NCBI GenBank assembly: GCA_044375275.1
Contig: JBILMZ010000006.1
Coordinates: 1 to 46,860 of the forward strand
Length of the DNA: 46,860 nucleotides
Reading direction: 5' to 3'
From: SZUA-430 sp044375275
GTDB taxonomy: Bacteria > Pseudomonadota > Alphaproteobacteria > Micropepsales > Micropepsaceae
The notes under the pieces are model-generated. The model ran no database searches and was not told where the DNA came from. It saw nothing but the letters and a program-made list of their open reading frames with translations. A program made the translations under genes and the position numbers. Below are positions 16,318 to 24,451 of this stretch, one piece after another. How positions within the stretch are numbered: position 1 is the stretch's first letter; every line of letters starts with the position of its first letter.

Positions 16318-16338
16318 TTTGGTGGCCAAACTTTTTTT
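16318..16338 (+). terminator. Second terminator-like hairpin
   Basis: TTTGG / CCAAA with a three-base loop, followed by C and seven T. The short AT-rich stem is weak alone; it may back up the stronger terminator just before it. Confidence 0.35.
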
Positions 16339-16479
16339 CATGTGCCAGCCAGGGGTTAACGCGTCCCCGAAACCTCCGTTAATCCGGAAGTGAAGCGTTT
16401 TCCAAGGATTTCAGGCCGTCATGGCATCGCGGTTAAGCACATTCACCCTGTCCCTTATTAAGGAATATAAGCCTTCAAC

Positions 16480-16495
16480 TTAACCTGTCGTTTAG
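16480..16495 (+). promoter_or_regulatory. CtrA-like box before the Sel1-like gene
   Basis: TTAACC-TGTCG-TTTAG matches the alphaproteobacterial CtrA consensus TTAACC-N5-TTAAC except in the last half-site (TTTAG). It is 80 bases before the GTG start. A single imperfect site in a TTAA-rich region; treat as a suggestion. Confidence 0.25.
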
Positions 16496-16575
16496 CTCAA
16501 CTCTTCATTCTCGCCTTGCTGATGACGTGAGTTCAGAACGAATTCCGCAAGAAAAAACGTGGGGAGTGACGTGAC

Positions 16576-16851
16576 GTGACGGTAATGGACATTGACACGG
16601 TTGAAGACTTTGAAGGTCAGGCGAAGGCGGGAAGGCCTTATGCCCTGTACCAGCTGGGGCTCTGCTACTCGACGGGCCAGGGCGTGCAGCTCGACCTCGT
16701 CCGGGCCCACAAGTACTTCAATCTTGCTGCAATGAAGGGCGTGACCGAAGCCCGCCTCTGGCGCGCTGAGCTCGCCCAGCAGATGACGAGCAATGACATC
16801 GCCGAAGCCCAGCGGCTTGCCCGCCTGTGGCTGCAGGAAACGGCTCACTGA
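16576..16851 (+). CDS. Small Sel1-like repeat protein
   Basis: 91 residues. GTG at 16576 lies 10 bases after GGGGAG and just after an in-frame stop, so it is the only upstream start with a ribosome site; the next ATG is at 16585. The segment GRPYALYQLGLCYSTGQGVQLDLVRAHKYF (quoted here only by its key residues: ALYQLG, YSTGQGV, AHKYF) is a Sel1 solenoid repeat, followed by a helical stretch and ARLWLQ. Sel1 repeats are TPR-like helix pairs that bind other proteins. No signal peptide, so cytosolic. A strong terminator follows directly, giving a monocistronic unit. Partner and role unknown. Confidence 0.8.
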   Translation: MTVMDIDTVEDFEGQAKAGRPYALYQLGLCYSTGQGVQLDLVRAHKYFNLAAMKGVTEARLWRAELAQQMTSNDIAEAQRLARLWLQETAH

Positions 16852-16864
16852 AAGCCCGAAATTT

Positions 16865-16914
16865 CGGGGCAATCCGAGGCGGGGCCGGGGTTTTCCCTTG
16901 CCCCGTTTTTTTTT
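16865..16914 (+). terminator. Rho-independent terminator after the Sel1-like gene
   Basis: CGGGGCAA (16865-16872) pairs with TTGCCCCG (16898-16905), with further G/C pairing inside, followed by nine T (16906-16914). Separates the Sel1-like gene from the crotonase gene. Confidence 0.85.
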
Positions 16915-16940
16915 GAAAAATCGGATATACTGCCCGTCCG

Positions 16941-17747
16941 ATGACCAAGACATCTTCACGACAGGGACGCGACGGGATTCTGTCCGTCGAAAAGCAGGCC
17001 GGGATCGCCACATTGTCGATCAACCGTCCTGAAGCCTCAAATTCGATCAACAGCGAACTGCGCAGCGAGCTTGCTCGCGTGCTGGACGACCTCGCGGCCG
17101 ACAGGGCGCTCAGGGTTGTCGTGCTGACGAGTGCCGGTGACGAGCCGTTCTCGGTGGGAATGGATGTGGCGGAGCTGACGGGGCTGTCAGCCGCGGAAAT
17201 CGAGCTGATCGCGAACCAGGCACGCGGCGTTTACGAGCGCATGACGGCATTGCCGGTACCGATCATCGCCGCGGTCAAGGGGTCGTGTCTCGGAGCCGGA
17301 TTCGAGCTGGCGCTGCATGCAGACTTGCGGCTTGCGCGCTCTGATGCCCGTTTCGGGCTTCCCGGGATCAATGTGGGCATGAGCTCCGGTGGTGGTGCGC
17401 TGGCGCGATTGCAGCGCATCAGCGGAGCAGGGTCCGCTGCAGCGCTTGCCTTGACGGGGGGCGTCGTCACGGCTGAGCGGGCGTTCATGCTGGGACTGGT
17501 CTCCAACGTGTCAACGACGTCAGACTTCTGGCCTGCTGTGCAGCAACTGGCCTCGCATTTCGTTTCGCTGTCTCCCGTTGCCGTTTCCGAAACCAAGCGG
17601 CTTCTGAAGCTGGCCATCGAGGGGCGTGTGGAAGATGCGGCGGACTCCAGCCCGAAGGCACTTGCCCGCTGCTTCTCCGACGGAGATGCCGAGAGCCGGC
17701 TGCAGATCCTCATCAGTGGTCGCGATCCCGAAGCCACGGTGCACTGA
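16941..17747 (+). CDS. Crotonase-fold (enoyl-CoA hydratase/isomerase-like) protein lacking the usual catalytic glutamates
   Basis: 268 residues. Crotonase features: NRPEASNSINSELRSEL at the N-terminus, the first oxyanion-hole loop FSVGMDVAEL (~70-79) and the second GSCLGAGFELALHADLRLA (~114-132). In hydratases the next strand reads PE-I; here it is PGINVG, with Gly142 in place of Glu144 (rat numbering), and the following helix has AALALTG where Glu164 is expected (Ala ~168). The CoA-binding/oxyanion parts remain, so thioester binding is likely but simple hydration is not. Isomerase, hydrolase, decarboxylase or non-enzymatic roles are possible. No clear ribosome site before ATG. An alpha/beta hydrolase gene follows after 31 bases and is probably co-transcribed. 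Confidence 0.85.
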   Translation: MTKTSSRQGRDGILSVEKQAGIATLSINRPEASNSINSELRSELARVLDDLAADRALRVVVLTSAGDEPFSVGMDVAELTGLSAAEIELIANQARGVYERMTALPVPIIAAVKGSCLGAGFELALHADLRLARSDARFGLPGINVGMSSGGGALARLQRISGAGSAAALALTGGVVTAERAFMLGLVSNVSTTSDFWPAVQQLASHFVSLSPVAVSETKRLLKLAIEGRVEDAADSSPKALARCFSDGDAESRLQILISGRDPEATVH

Positions 17748-17778
17748 GCTTGACTGAACAGATCCTCCAGGTTCCTGC

Positions 17779-18615
17779 ATGGCCGTGAATTCCCGCCCCC
17801 AAAGCGATCTGGCGCATTTTCAGGTCCGCTCCGGGCGCGCAAACCTTTCGGTGACCGTCGCAGGACAGGGGCCATTGATGCTCTTGCTGCATGCCGGCGT
17901 ATGTGACCGGCGCATGTGGTGGTCACAATTGTCGGCATTCGCGAAGAATTTCCAGGTCGCAGCCTATGACCGGCGCGGATTTGGCGACACGTCCTATGTT
18001 CCCGAGAGCCACTCGAGCGTCCGTGACCTGGATGCCGTCATGGAGGCACTGGACGCGGATACCGCCATCCTTGTGGGATGCTCGCAGGGAGGGCGCATCG
18101 CCGTTGACTATGCCCTTACCCATTCCGACAGGGTCGACGGCCTGGTGCTTGTGGCGCCGGCCATTTCCGGTGCCAGTGCCCCTGATGAGTATCCTGACGG
18201 GATCCAGCGCCTGATGGATGAAATGGAGCTGGCTGCGAAAGCGGGCGACCTGGACTGGCTCAATCGCCTGGAAGCTCATGCCTGGCTGGATGGGCCGGGC
18301 CAAAAGGAGGGGCGCGTTGGCGGGAATGCCAGGCTGCTGTTCCTTGACATGAACGCGACGGTCCTGCGCAGCGCGGATGCTGGCCGTCACTCAGGCCAGA
18401 CGGATGCCGTGCGTCGTTTCAGGGATATTCGGCAGCCCGTCGAGTTCATATCGGGCGAACTTGACTTCCCGCACATCAATGCGAGGAGCGAAGCGCTGGC
18501 AAAGTCAAACCGGCGCGCGCATCTTTCGGTCATGAAAGGCGTTGCCCACCTGCCCAGCCTCGAGCAGCCGGTGCAGTTCAACACCGTGCTGAAGAAGGCG
18601 CTGAAGAGATTGTAG
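17779..18615 (+). CDS. Alpha/beta hydrolase
   Basis: 278 residues. The oxyanion-side segment LMLLLHAGVCDRRMWW and the nucleophile elbow VGCSQGGR (Ser ~ residue 94) are clear; acid Asp in SGELDFPH and base His in GVAHLPSLEQP complete the triad. AYDRRGFGDT and LVLVAPA fit the esterase/haloperoxidase-like group. No signal peptide. It follows the crotonase-fold gene on the same strand. The substrate is unknown; a thioester or ester product of the neighbour is a guess from context only. Confidence 0.85.
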   Translation: MAVNSRPQSDLAHFQVRSGRANLSVTVAGQGPLMLLLHAGVCDRRMWWSQLSAFAKNFQVAAYDRRGFGDTSYVPESHSSVRDLDAVMEALDADTAILVGCSQGGRIAVDYALTHSDRVDGLVLVAPAISGASAPDEYPDGIQRLMDEMELAAKAGDLDWLNRLEAHAWLDGPGQKEGRVGGNARLLFLDMNATVLRSADAGRHSGQTDAVRRFRDIRQPVEFISGELDFPHINARSEALAKSNRRAHLSVMKGVAHLPSLEQPVQFNTVLKKALKRL

Positions 18616-18627
18616 CCGGGAGCTCGT

Positions 18628-18735
18628 TCAGGCGAACGAAGGGACGGTCATGGCCGCTGCAAATCCCCATCCGAACAGCATGCAGGACAGCAGAAAAACC
18701 GAGAAGCGGATCGTCGACACAAATGCCCCCAACAT
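18628..18735 (-). CDS. Possible 35-residue single-pass membrane peptide
   Basis: A short reverse-strand frame from ATG at 18735 to TGA at 18628. The product starts MLGAFVSTIRFSVF and is almost wholly hydrophobic (LLSCMLFGWGFAAAM) with one Arg near the N-terminus, as in small single-pass membrane proteins. No good ribosome site is visible, and the gap between the flanking genes would otherwise be empty. Offered as a candidate only; conservation would be needed to accept it. Confidence 0.3.
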   Translation of the reverse strand: MLGAFVSTIRFSVFLLSCMLFGWGFAAAMTVPSFA

Positions 18736-18834
18736 TTTGTTGCGAGAGGAACATTAGCGTTCGAGGCTTAAGACTTGGAAAATGCAGGCGCACGTTGTGC
18801 AGGTGTTTCGACCTTATCAGCCACTCACCTTGTC

Positions 18835-18854
18835 CTGACCGGTGACCCGGTCAG
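18835..18854. repeat. Perfect 8-bp hairpin over the slt stop codon
   Basis: CTGACCGG-TGAC-CCGGTCAG, overlapping the end of the transglycosylase gene (stop at 18851-18853). No T-tract follows on the - strand, so it may stabilise the mRNA end or slow ribosomes; its role as a terminator is doubtful. Confidence 0.5.
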
Positions 18855-21160
18855 TTCGACGGCTTGCGCTTTTTCTTCTTTTTCTTTTTCTTGGTCGTTT
18901 TCTTGGTTACTTTTTTCTTGGCGGGCGCTGCTGCGGGCTCATCATCGTCATAGACCGGCGATGATGACACGACGCCCGAAGAGAACTGCGAGGCTGGCGC
19001 TACGCCTGCAATGGGCGCGGAGGCCGGTGCGGATGCCGATGTTGCAGAAGACGAGAACTGGGCGTCGTTCGCCGCCACTTCCGTATGGGCGCCGCGCTTG
19101 AGGTCCGCGAGGATGCCGACCGGAACATCGCGCCCTGCCAGAATGTTGCGATACACCTGCGTGTTTTCCAGCACGCGCTGGACATAGTTCCGGGTTTCAC
19201 TGAAAGGGATGCGTTCGATCCAGTCCAGCACGTCTGCGTTGGCGTTTCGCGGATCGCCGTAGGTGGAGATCCACTGGTTTATCCGGCCGCCTCCCGCGTT
19301 GTAGGACGCGATGGACAGGACGAACGAGCCCGCGAAGTCTGTCAGCAGGTCGGAGACGTGGGACATGCCCAGCTGCAGGTTTGTCGAGGGCGTGAACAGG
19401 TCTCCCTTGCCGCCATACGAAATGCGGTGACGCCTGGCGGTGAGGCTGGCGGTGGCAGGCATCAGCTGCATCAGGCCGCGTGCCCCTGCGCTCGAGAGTG
19501 CTTCAGGTTCAAATTCGCTTTCCTGTCGCGTCAATCCCATTATCAGCGCGCTCTCCGGGGGCGTGCCGTTGCCGCGATAGGCGGGCAAGGAGATGGTCGG
19601 ATAGGCAATGTCGTATACCGGGATATTCTTCTGAACGCCTCGCTTGGCTACCCTCAGGGCGAGGGCAGGCTGGTTCAGCTGGCGCAGGAAGCCTGTGAGC
19701 AGCACGAACTGGTCGCGGTCAGTGAAGTTTTCAGCGGCCGCAACAGCAAACGTGCGCAGAAGACCCTCTGCGCCGACATCCGCGAGCGACTGCATCGCCT
19801 GCACGATGCTCTGGTCCATGAAAGACTGCTTGGAGGACGAAGCGCCACGGCTTGACGGGAGGCTGAGGCTGCCTCTCGGATTGACGGTGGCTGCTGCAAT
19901 CTGGCCGTAGAAGGTCATGGGATACTGTGCGGCGGTGCTGTACTGCCGGTTGGCTTCACTTGTACGTCCCGCCCTTTCTGCTGCGCGTCCTGCCCAGAAA
20001 TGAGCTCGCGCAACACTGATCGGCGCCGTGACGGCTTCCCGCAAGCGGGTAAAGTGTTCGATCGCCGTGTCCGGCTTGTTCAGGTAACGAAGAGCGATCC
20101 AGCCAGCGAGGAATTCCGCTTCGGCATAGTTGATTACGGATTCCTTGCGCATCGCATGCGTGGACGCGATCTGGTAAGCCTGCTGGGTGTTGCCGGCGTC
20201 GAGTGCTTCCCGCGCCTGGTAGTTGCGCTCCACCCACCATTCATCAGACGCAGGCGCTGCACCATCCAGATTTGCGGCAGCCATGATCAGCAACGGCCTT
20301 GCTTCCGCTTCCCGGTCGCGCTTGCGCAGCCATCTGGCGCGGTCAAACAGTAGGCCCGAATCGCGCTGAAGTGAAGAACCGACACGGTTGTAGGCGGCAT
20401 CTGCGTCCTTTGAGGCCTGACGAAGCTTGATGCGTGCGGAAACAAGAGTTTCGTAATCAGCCGACAACCAATTGGACATGGCATTTGCCTGACCATATTC
20501 GCCAGCCCATACGAGGCGACTGGCCCGCTTGCGATGGTCGTCGGTGGTCAGATGCGAGCCATACTTGGACGAAATCATCGACATCCTGTCGAGGGAGAAG
20601 TTCCCCTCAATCCAAGCGCGGCGGATCCAGTTCTTGGCGCTGGAGTCCTGTCCCTTGCGCAAGTAGGCCTCGCCAAGCTTGATCATGCCTTCACCGGACA
20701 CGGGCTCGCGGCCCTGGAACCAGTCAATCACGTCGGATGGCTGCATGGTTTCCGACGGCATGGCTTCTTCGGCCCTGGCCTGCAAGCCGCGCTGGTTTGG
20801 CCAGTCGCGGTGGGCCGAGATGAAGCGGCTGATGTCTGTGAAAGCGGCGCCATTGTCCTTGGTGACGTAGGATCTCCACAGAACGACGTCGCGAGCTGAT
20901 GCATTCGAAATCTGGGATGCTACCTGTCGGGCCGCATCCCACTGCTTGCGGTCAGCGGCGTCCATGGCGCGTTCCAGCAGCGCGAGGTCAGCCGACGAGA
21001 GATATTGCGTGTGCGCCCGGATGCGACGTGCGCCATCGTCGTCGTAAACCGGTGTCATTGTCTGCGCCACTGTGGGTCCTGCGCAGAGGACACCCAGCGT
21101 CAGCGCAGTGGTGAGCTGCCACCAGAAACGGGATTTGGCTTTGGGGTGTGTTGTGTTCAC
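18851..21160 (-). CDS. slt: Soluble lytic murein transglycosylase (Slt type) with poly-Lys tail
   Basis: 769 residues from GTG at 21160, with AGGA about 9 bases upstream. Residues 1-32 are a signal peptide (basic start, hydrophobic core, cleavage near TVAQ). A long superhelical all-alpha U/L region follows. The catalytic lysozyme-like domain holds Glu547 in LTRQESEF, then ALSSAGARGLMQLMPATA and SYNAGGGRINQW. The enzyme cleaves peptidoglycan to 1,6-anhydromuropeptides in the periplasm. The last ~22 residues are almost all Lys/Thr/Arg (KKVTKKTTKK then a run of nine Lys), after a Ser/Ala/Pro linker, which is not part of the usual Slt. It is divergent from dapA; slt-dapA-smpB linkage is common in alphaproteobacteria. 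Confidence 0.93.
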   Translation of the reverse strand: MNTTHPKAKSRFWWQLTTALTLGVLCAGPTVAQTMTPVYDDDGARRIRAHTQYLSSADLALLERAMDAADRKQWDAARQVASQISNASARDVVLWRSYVTKDNGAAFTDISRFISAHRDWPNQRGLQARAEEAMPSETMQPSDVIDWFQGREPVSGEGMIKLGEAYLRKGQDSSAKNWIRRAWIEGNFSLDRMSMISSKYGSHLTTDDHRKRASRLVWAGEYGQANAMSNWLSADYETLVSARIKLRQASKDADAAYNRVGSSLQRDSGLLFDRARWLRKRDREAEARPLLIMAAANLDGAAPASDEWWVERNYQAREALDAGNTQQAYQIASTHAMRKESVINYAEAEFLAGWIALRYLNKPDTAIEHFTRLREAVTAPISVARAHFWAGRAAERAGRTSEANRQYSTAAQYPMTFYGQIAAATVNPRGSLSLPSSRGASSSKQSFMDQSIVQAMQSLADVGAEGLLRTFAVAAAENFTDRDQFVLLTGFLRQLNQPALALRVAKRGVQKNIPVYDIAYPTISLPAYRGNGTPPESALIMGLTRQESEFEPEALSSAGARGLMQLMPATASLTARRHRISYGGKGDLFTPSTNLQLGMSHVSDLLTDFAGSFVLSIASYNAGGGRINQWISTYGDPRNANADVLDWIERIPFSETRNYVQRVLENTQVYRNILAGRDVPVGILADLKRGAHTEVAANDAQFSSSATSASAPASAPIAGVAPASQFSSGVVSSSPVYDDDEPAAAPAKKKVTKKTTKKKKKKKKRKPSN

Positions 21161-21344
21161 GCTCTAAATCCTGCTGGTGACGCAAAGTCCATCGGAACCA
21201 TGACAACAATTTAACTGCTTCGCAGCGGCACGTCCAAGCGATCAGTATCGCACAGGTCATGGAAGCATTCAGTTAACTCGGCTTGTGAGAACGCCAAACA
21301 AGCTTTAGTTTCCGGCGTGTAAACCTACAATAACCGGCAGAATT

Positions 21345-22238
21345 ATGACACACGACCTTTCCCGATTTCAGGGCTCATTTCCCGCAGTTGTCACGCCATT
21401 CCGCGATGGCAAGGTCGACATCAAGGCGTTCGAGGCGTTTCTGGACTGGCAGATCTCCGAGGGTACCGCTGGCGTGGTTCCCTGTGGAACAACGGGCGAG
21501 AGTCCCAATCTGTCAGTGGACGAATTTTCGGCCGTGGTGTCGGCCGCCGTCAAAATCTCCAAGGGAAAGGTGCCGGTTATCGCCGGTACTGGCTCCAATT
21601 CCACGCAACACGCGATCGAGATGACGCAACTCGCGCAGAAGTTGGGTGCCCATGCCGCCCTCGTCGTTACGCCCTACTACAATCGGCCTACCCAGGAAGG
21701 GTTGTACCTGCATTTCCGCGCGATCGCGGAAGCGACCCGCCTGCCGATCTTCATCTACAATATTCCGGCCCGGTCGTCGGTAGACATGACGGTCGACACA
21801 ATGGCCAGGCTTTCACGGCTGCCGAATGTGGTTGGCGTCAAGGATGCGACGGCCAATCTCCTTCGCGTGTCGCAGCAGCGGATCGCCTGCGGCAAGGACT
21901 TCGTCCAGCTATCGGGTGAAGACGGAACGGCCCTGGCCTTCAATGCCGGCGGCGGAGTCGGGTGCATCTCGGTCACGGCCAATGTTGCGCCTCGCCTGTG
22001 CGCTGATTTCCAGAAAGCCTGTCAGGCGGGAGAGTTCACAAAAGCACGTGAGTTGCATGAGCGGTTGATGCCCCTGCACGAGGAGCTTTTCTGCGAAACG
22101 AGCCCGGCTCCGGTGAAGTATGCGCTCAGCCTCATGGGCAAGTGCGAGCCTGACTGCCGCCTGCCGCTGGCGCCCCTGAGCGAAGCATCGAAGGCGCGGG
22201 TGCGCGCGGCGATGACCCGCGTCGGCTTGATCACCTAG
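21345..22238 (+). CDS. dapA: 4-hydroxy-tetrahydrodipicolinate synthase
   Basis: 297 residues, standard length. Pyruvate/semialdehyde site residues are in place: T49-T50 in PCGTTGESP, the YYNRPTQEG loop, Tyr138 in IFIYNIPARS and Schiff-base Lys166 in VVGVKDATAN. The enzyme condenses pyruvate with aspartate semialdehyde, the first step to meso-diaminopimelate and lysine. It precedes smpB by 5 bases and likely shares its transcript. No lysine riboswitch is visible in the 184-base gap before it, which holds GTTAA words and the divergent slt promoter. Confidence 0.97.
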   Translation: MTHDLSRFQGSFPAVVTPFRDGKVDIKAFEAFLDWQISEGTAGVVPCGTTGESPNLSVDEFSAVVSAAVKISKGKVPVIAGTGSNSTQHAIEMTQLAQKLGAHAALVVTPYYNRPTQEGLYLHFRAIAEATRLPIFIYNIPARSSVDMTVDTMARLSRLPNVVGVKDATANLLRVSQQRIACGKDFVQLSGEDGTALAFNAGGGVGCISVTANVAPRLCADFQKACQAGEFTKARELHERLMPLHEELFCETSPAPVKYALSLMGKCEPDCRLPLAPLSEASKARVRAAMTRVGLIT

Positions 22239-22243
22239 ACATC

Positions 22244-22720
22244 ATGGCTGCCAAAAAGAAAGATGATGACCAGAAGATCGTCGCGGAGAACCGCAAGGCG
22301 CGCTTCAACTACTACATCGATGAGGTCATTGAAGCCGGCATCATGCTGACCGGAACGGAAGTGAAGTCACTGCGCGGCGGCAAGGCCACGATTGCCGAAG
22401 CCTATGCGCAAACAAAGGGCGGTGAGATTTTCCTCATCAATTCCTACCTTCCCGAATACACGGAAGGTAACCGCTTCAACCACGAGCCCCGGCGGATCCG
22501 GAAGTTGCTGGTCCGCAAGCGCCAGATCGAGCGCCTTGCCAAGGCCATCGAGCGCGAGGGCATGACCATTGTGCCGCTCAAGGCTTACTTCAACGCGAAG
22601 GGGCGCGCGAAGATCGAACTTGGTCTAGCGCGCGGCAAGAAGCTGCACGACAAGCGCGATACAGAGAAGCAGAAGGACTGGCAGCGTGAAAAGGGCCGCC
22701 TCCTGCGCGACAAGGGCTGA
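22244..22720 (+). CDS. smpB: SsrA-binding protein
   Basis: 158 residues. The OB-fold core is typical: NRKARFNYYIDEVIEAGI, LTGTEVKSLRGGKATI and FLINSYLPEY, with a basic C-terminal tail (KKLHDKRDTEKQKDWQ) that folds into the decoding centre. SmpB carries tmRNA to stalled ribosomes for trans-translation. It is coupled to dapA and followed by the molybdenum oxidoreductase gene after 8 bases. The tmRNA gene itself is not in this window. Confidence 0.97.
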   Translation: MAAKKKDDDQKIVAENRKARFNYYIDEVIEAGIMLTGTEVKSLRGGKATIAEAYAQTKGGEIFLINSYLPEYTEGNRFNHEPRRIRKLLVRKRQIERLAKAIEREGMTIVPLKAYFNAKGRAKIELGLARGKKLHDKRDTEKQKDWQREKGRLLRDKG

Positions 22721-22728
22721 TCCGGCGC

Positions 22729-23406
22729 ATGAGCGATCGTGAGCCCTATGACGAGCCCGAAAAGGAAGCCATTCATCAGAAGCTGCTGGAAGCCAAGTTG
22801 CGCTGGGCGCGTGAGCGTCGCCTGATCACCGGGAAGACGGATGAGGCCCGCGAGAACAGGCTTCCTCCGGGACAGCAGGAGGTCAAGAACTGGCCGGTCC
22901 TGGACCTGGGCATTCAGCCGGATGTTCCGAAGGAGGAGTGGAAGCTGACCATTGACGGGCTGGTGGCCATGCCGCTGACGCTGGATTTTGCTGCATTTTC
23001 AGCCTTGCCGCAGACCGAGGTGTTGTCCGACATCCACTGTGTGACCAAGTGGAGCCGATACGACAATCTCTGGTGCGGGGTTTCATCCCGCGAGCTGGTG
23101 AAGGCAGTTCAGCCCAAGGCCGAGGCGGCGCACGTGATTTTCCACGCGCATGACGGCTACACAACGAATGTCAGCCTTCAGGCCTTTCTCGATGAGGATG
23201 TCTTGCTCGCCCTCACGTGGGAAGGCTATCCGCTGACCCGAAATCACGGTGGTCCCGTTCGCATGGTCATACCGCGCTACTATTTCTGGAAAAGCCCGAA
23301 ATGGATCAAACGCATCGAATTCAGCAGGGATGACCGTCCGGGGTTCTGGGAAGTTCGCGGTTACCACAATGTCGGCGATCCCTGGAAGGAAGAGCGGTAC
23401 GAGTAA
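22729..23406 (+). CDS. Cytosolic sulfite-oxidase-like molybdopterin oxidoreductase
   Basis: 225 residues, essentially one oxidoreductase molybdopterin-binding domain. The conserved Cys ligand to Mo is C104 in DIHCVTKWSRYDN. Further family segments are HGGPVRMVIPRYYFWKSPKW and GFWEVRGYHNVGDPW. There is no Tat or Sec signal, no haem domain and no dimerisation domain, unlike SorA or MsrP, which suggests a cytosolic enzyme of the small sulfite oxidase-like group whose substrates are unknown. Close spacing after smpB suggests co-transcription with dapA-smpB. Confidence 0.87.
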   Translation: MSDREPYDEPEKEAIHQKLLEAKLRWARERRLITGKTDEARENRLPPGQQEVKNWPVLDLGIQPDVPKEEWKLTIDGLVAMPLTLDFAAFSALPQTEVLSDIHCVTKWSRYDNLWCGVSSRELVKAVQPKAEAAHVIFHAHDGYTTNVSLQAFLDEDVLLALTWEGYPLTRNHGGPVRMVIPRYYFWKSPKWIKRIEFSRDDRPGFWEVRGYHNVGDPWKEERYE

Positions 23407-23476
23407 CCATTCAGCGTGGTTGCGCGTGGCGGTGTTTGCACAGTAATCATCCCGAAACATCTGGCGAGTTGATCCA

Positions 23477-24451
23477 ATGAAACGGCGCGTAGGCATTGTG
23501 GGCGTGAGCGGATATGGCGGCGGCGAGGCGCTGCGCCTTTGTGCAACGCATCCTGCGTTTGAGCTCGTCTATGCGGGAGGTGACGGGTCGGTTGGCCAGC
23601 GTCTGGTCGAGCGCTATCCTGGACTTGGGCGCCTGGGCGACCTGCAGGTGGAAAAGTGGGATCCCACGCGCCTGCCTGATCTCGACATCCTGTTTGCCTC
23701 ACTTCCGACCGGGCAATCCAAGGCTGCGCTGGCGCAGGTTCCGGCCCGCGTAAAGATCGTCGATATCGGTGGCGATCACCGCTACGTCGATGGCTGGACC
23801 TATGGTCTTGCGGATGTGTGGCCTGATGCAGTGAAGTCATCAACGCGCGTTGCCAATCCCGGCTGCTTTCCGGCTGCTACACTGGCGGCACTGGCGCCGC
23901 TGCTGGCGAAGGGAATGATCGATCCCGGCAACATCATCATTGATGCGAAGACGGGCGTCAGCGGTGCGGGCCGCGGCGGCGGAGAAGCGACCATGGGTTA
24001 CGCCGAGGTCAATGAAGACCTTGCGCCTTACGGGTTGTTGAAGCATGTGCATATGCCGGAGATGGGACGCACGATCGAAAAGCTGTCGGGCGGGAAATCC
24101 GACGGTCTCGTGTTCACGCCTCACCTGGCACCGATGACGCGTGGTATCATGGCCACGATTTATGCGCGGGGTTCGGTGTCGACAGAACAGTGCCTCGAAA
24201 CGGCCCGGGCCTTCTATGCCAACCGACCCTTTGTGCGCGTCATGGACAAGCCGCCCCATACGAAATGGGCGACAGGCAGCAATCTGGTGTTCGTCTCCTA
24301 TGCCTGCGATCCCGCGCGCAATCTCGTCATTGCCATGGGCGCTTGTGACAATCTCGGAAAGGGCGCTGCGGGGCAGGCGGTGCAGAATGCCAATCTGATG
24401 TCGGGCTTGCCCGAAACGATGGGCCTGGAAGGCGTCACGCTTTGGCCGTGA
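23477..24451 (+). CDS. argC: N-acetyl-gamma-glutamyl-phosphate reductase
   Basis: 324 residues. NADP loop GIVGVSGYGGGEALRL (~6-21), active-site Cys130 in VANPGCFPAATLAAL, and KTGVSGAGRGG. FTPHLAPMTRGIMATIYA is a further ArgC signature. It reduces N-acetylglutamyl phosphate to the semialdehyde in arginine synthesis. It stands alone rather than with other arg genes, as is common. Its stop lies inside the uracil-DNA glycosylase gene on the other strand (17-base convergent overlap). Confidence 0.94.
   Translation: MKRRVGIVGVSGYGGGEALRLCATHPAFELVYAGGDGSVGQRLVERYPGLGRLGDLQVEKWDPTRLPDLDILFASLPTGQSKAALAQVPARVKIVDIGGDHRYVDGWTYGLADVWPDAVKSSTRVANPGCFPAATLAALAPLLAKGMIDPGNIIIDAKTGVSGAGRGGGEATMGYAEVNEDLAPYGLLKHVHMPEMGRTIEKLSGGKSDGLVFTPHLAPMTRGIMATIYARGSVSTEQCLETARAFYANRPFVRVMDKPPHTKWATGSNLVFVSYACDPARNLVIAMGACDNLGKGAAGQAVQNANLMSGLPETMGLEGVTLWP

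Larger units (their letters stand above)
16170..16575 (+). other. Intergenic stretch with three hairpins and TTAA-rich tail
   Basis: No gene is seen in these ~400 bases. The first part holds a GC hairpin (GGTGGCTCC / GGAGCCGCC, 16176-16197), then a strong terminator (16246-16299) and a shorter terminator-like element (16318-16338). The rest is less GC-rich with several GTTAA/TTAAC words, including a site resembling a CtrA box at 16480-16495, and would carry the promoter of the Sel1-like gene. Confidence 0.6.

Noticed and set aside
18835..18854. Hairpin at the slt end considered as a Rho-independent terminator
   Set aside because: The stem is good but no T-rich tract follows on the - strand; kept only as a repeat.
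21161..21344. Possible lysine riboswitch before dapA
   Set aside because: The gap is too short for the lysine aptamer plus the divergent slt promoter and shows none of its conserved helices.
23361..23843. 160-codon - strand frame opposite the 5' end of argC
   Set aside because: Antisense to the NADP loop region of argC; low-complexity His/Arg content typical of a shadow frame.
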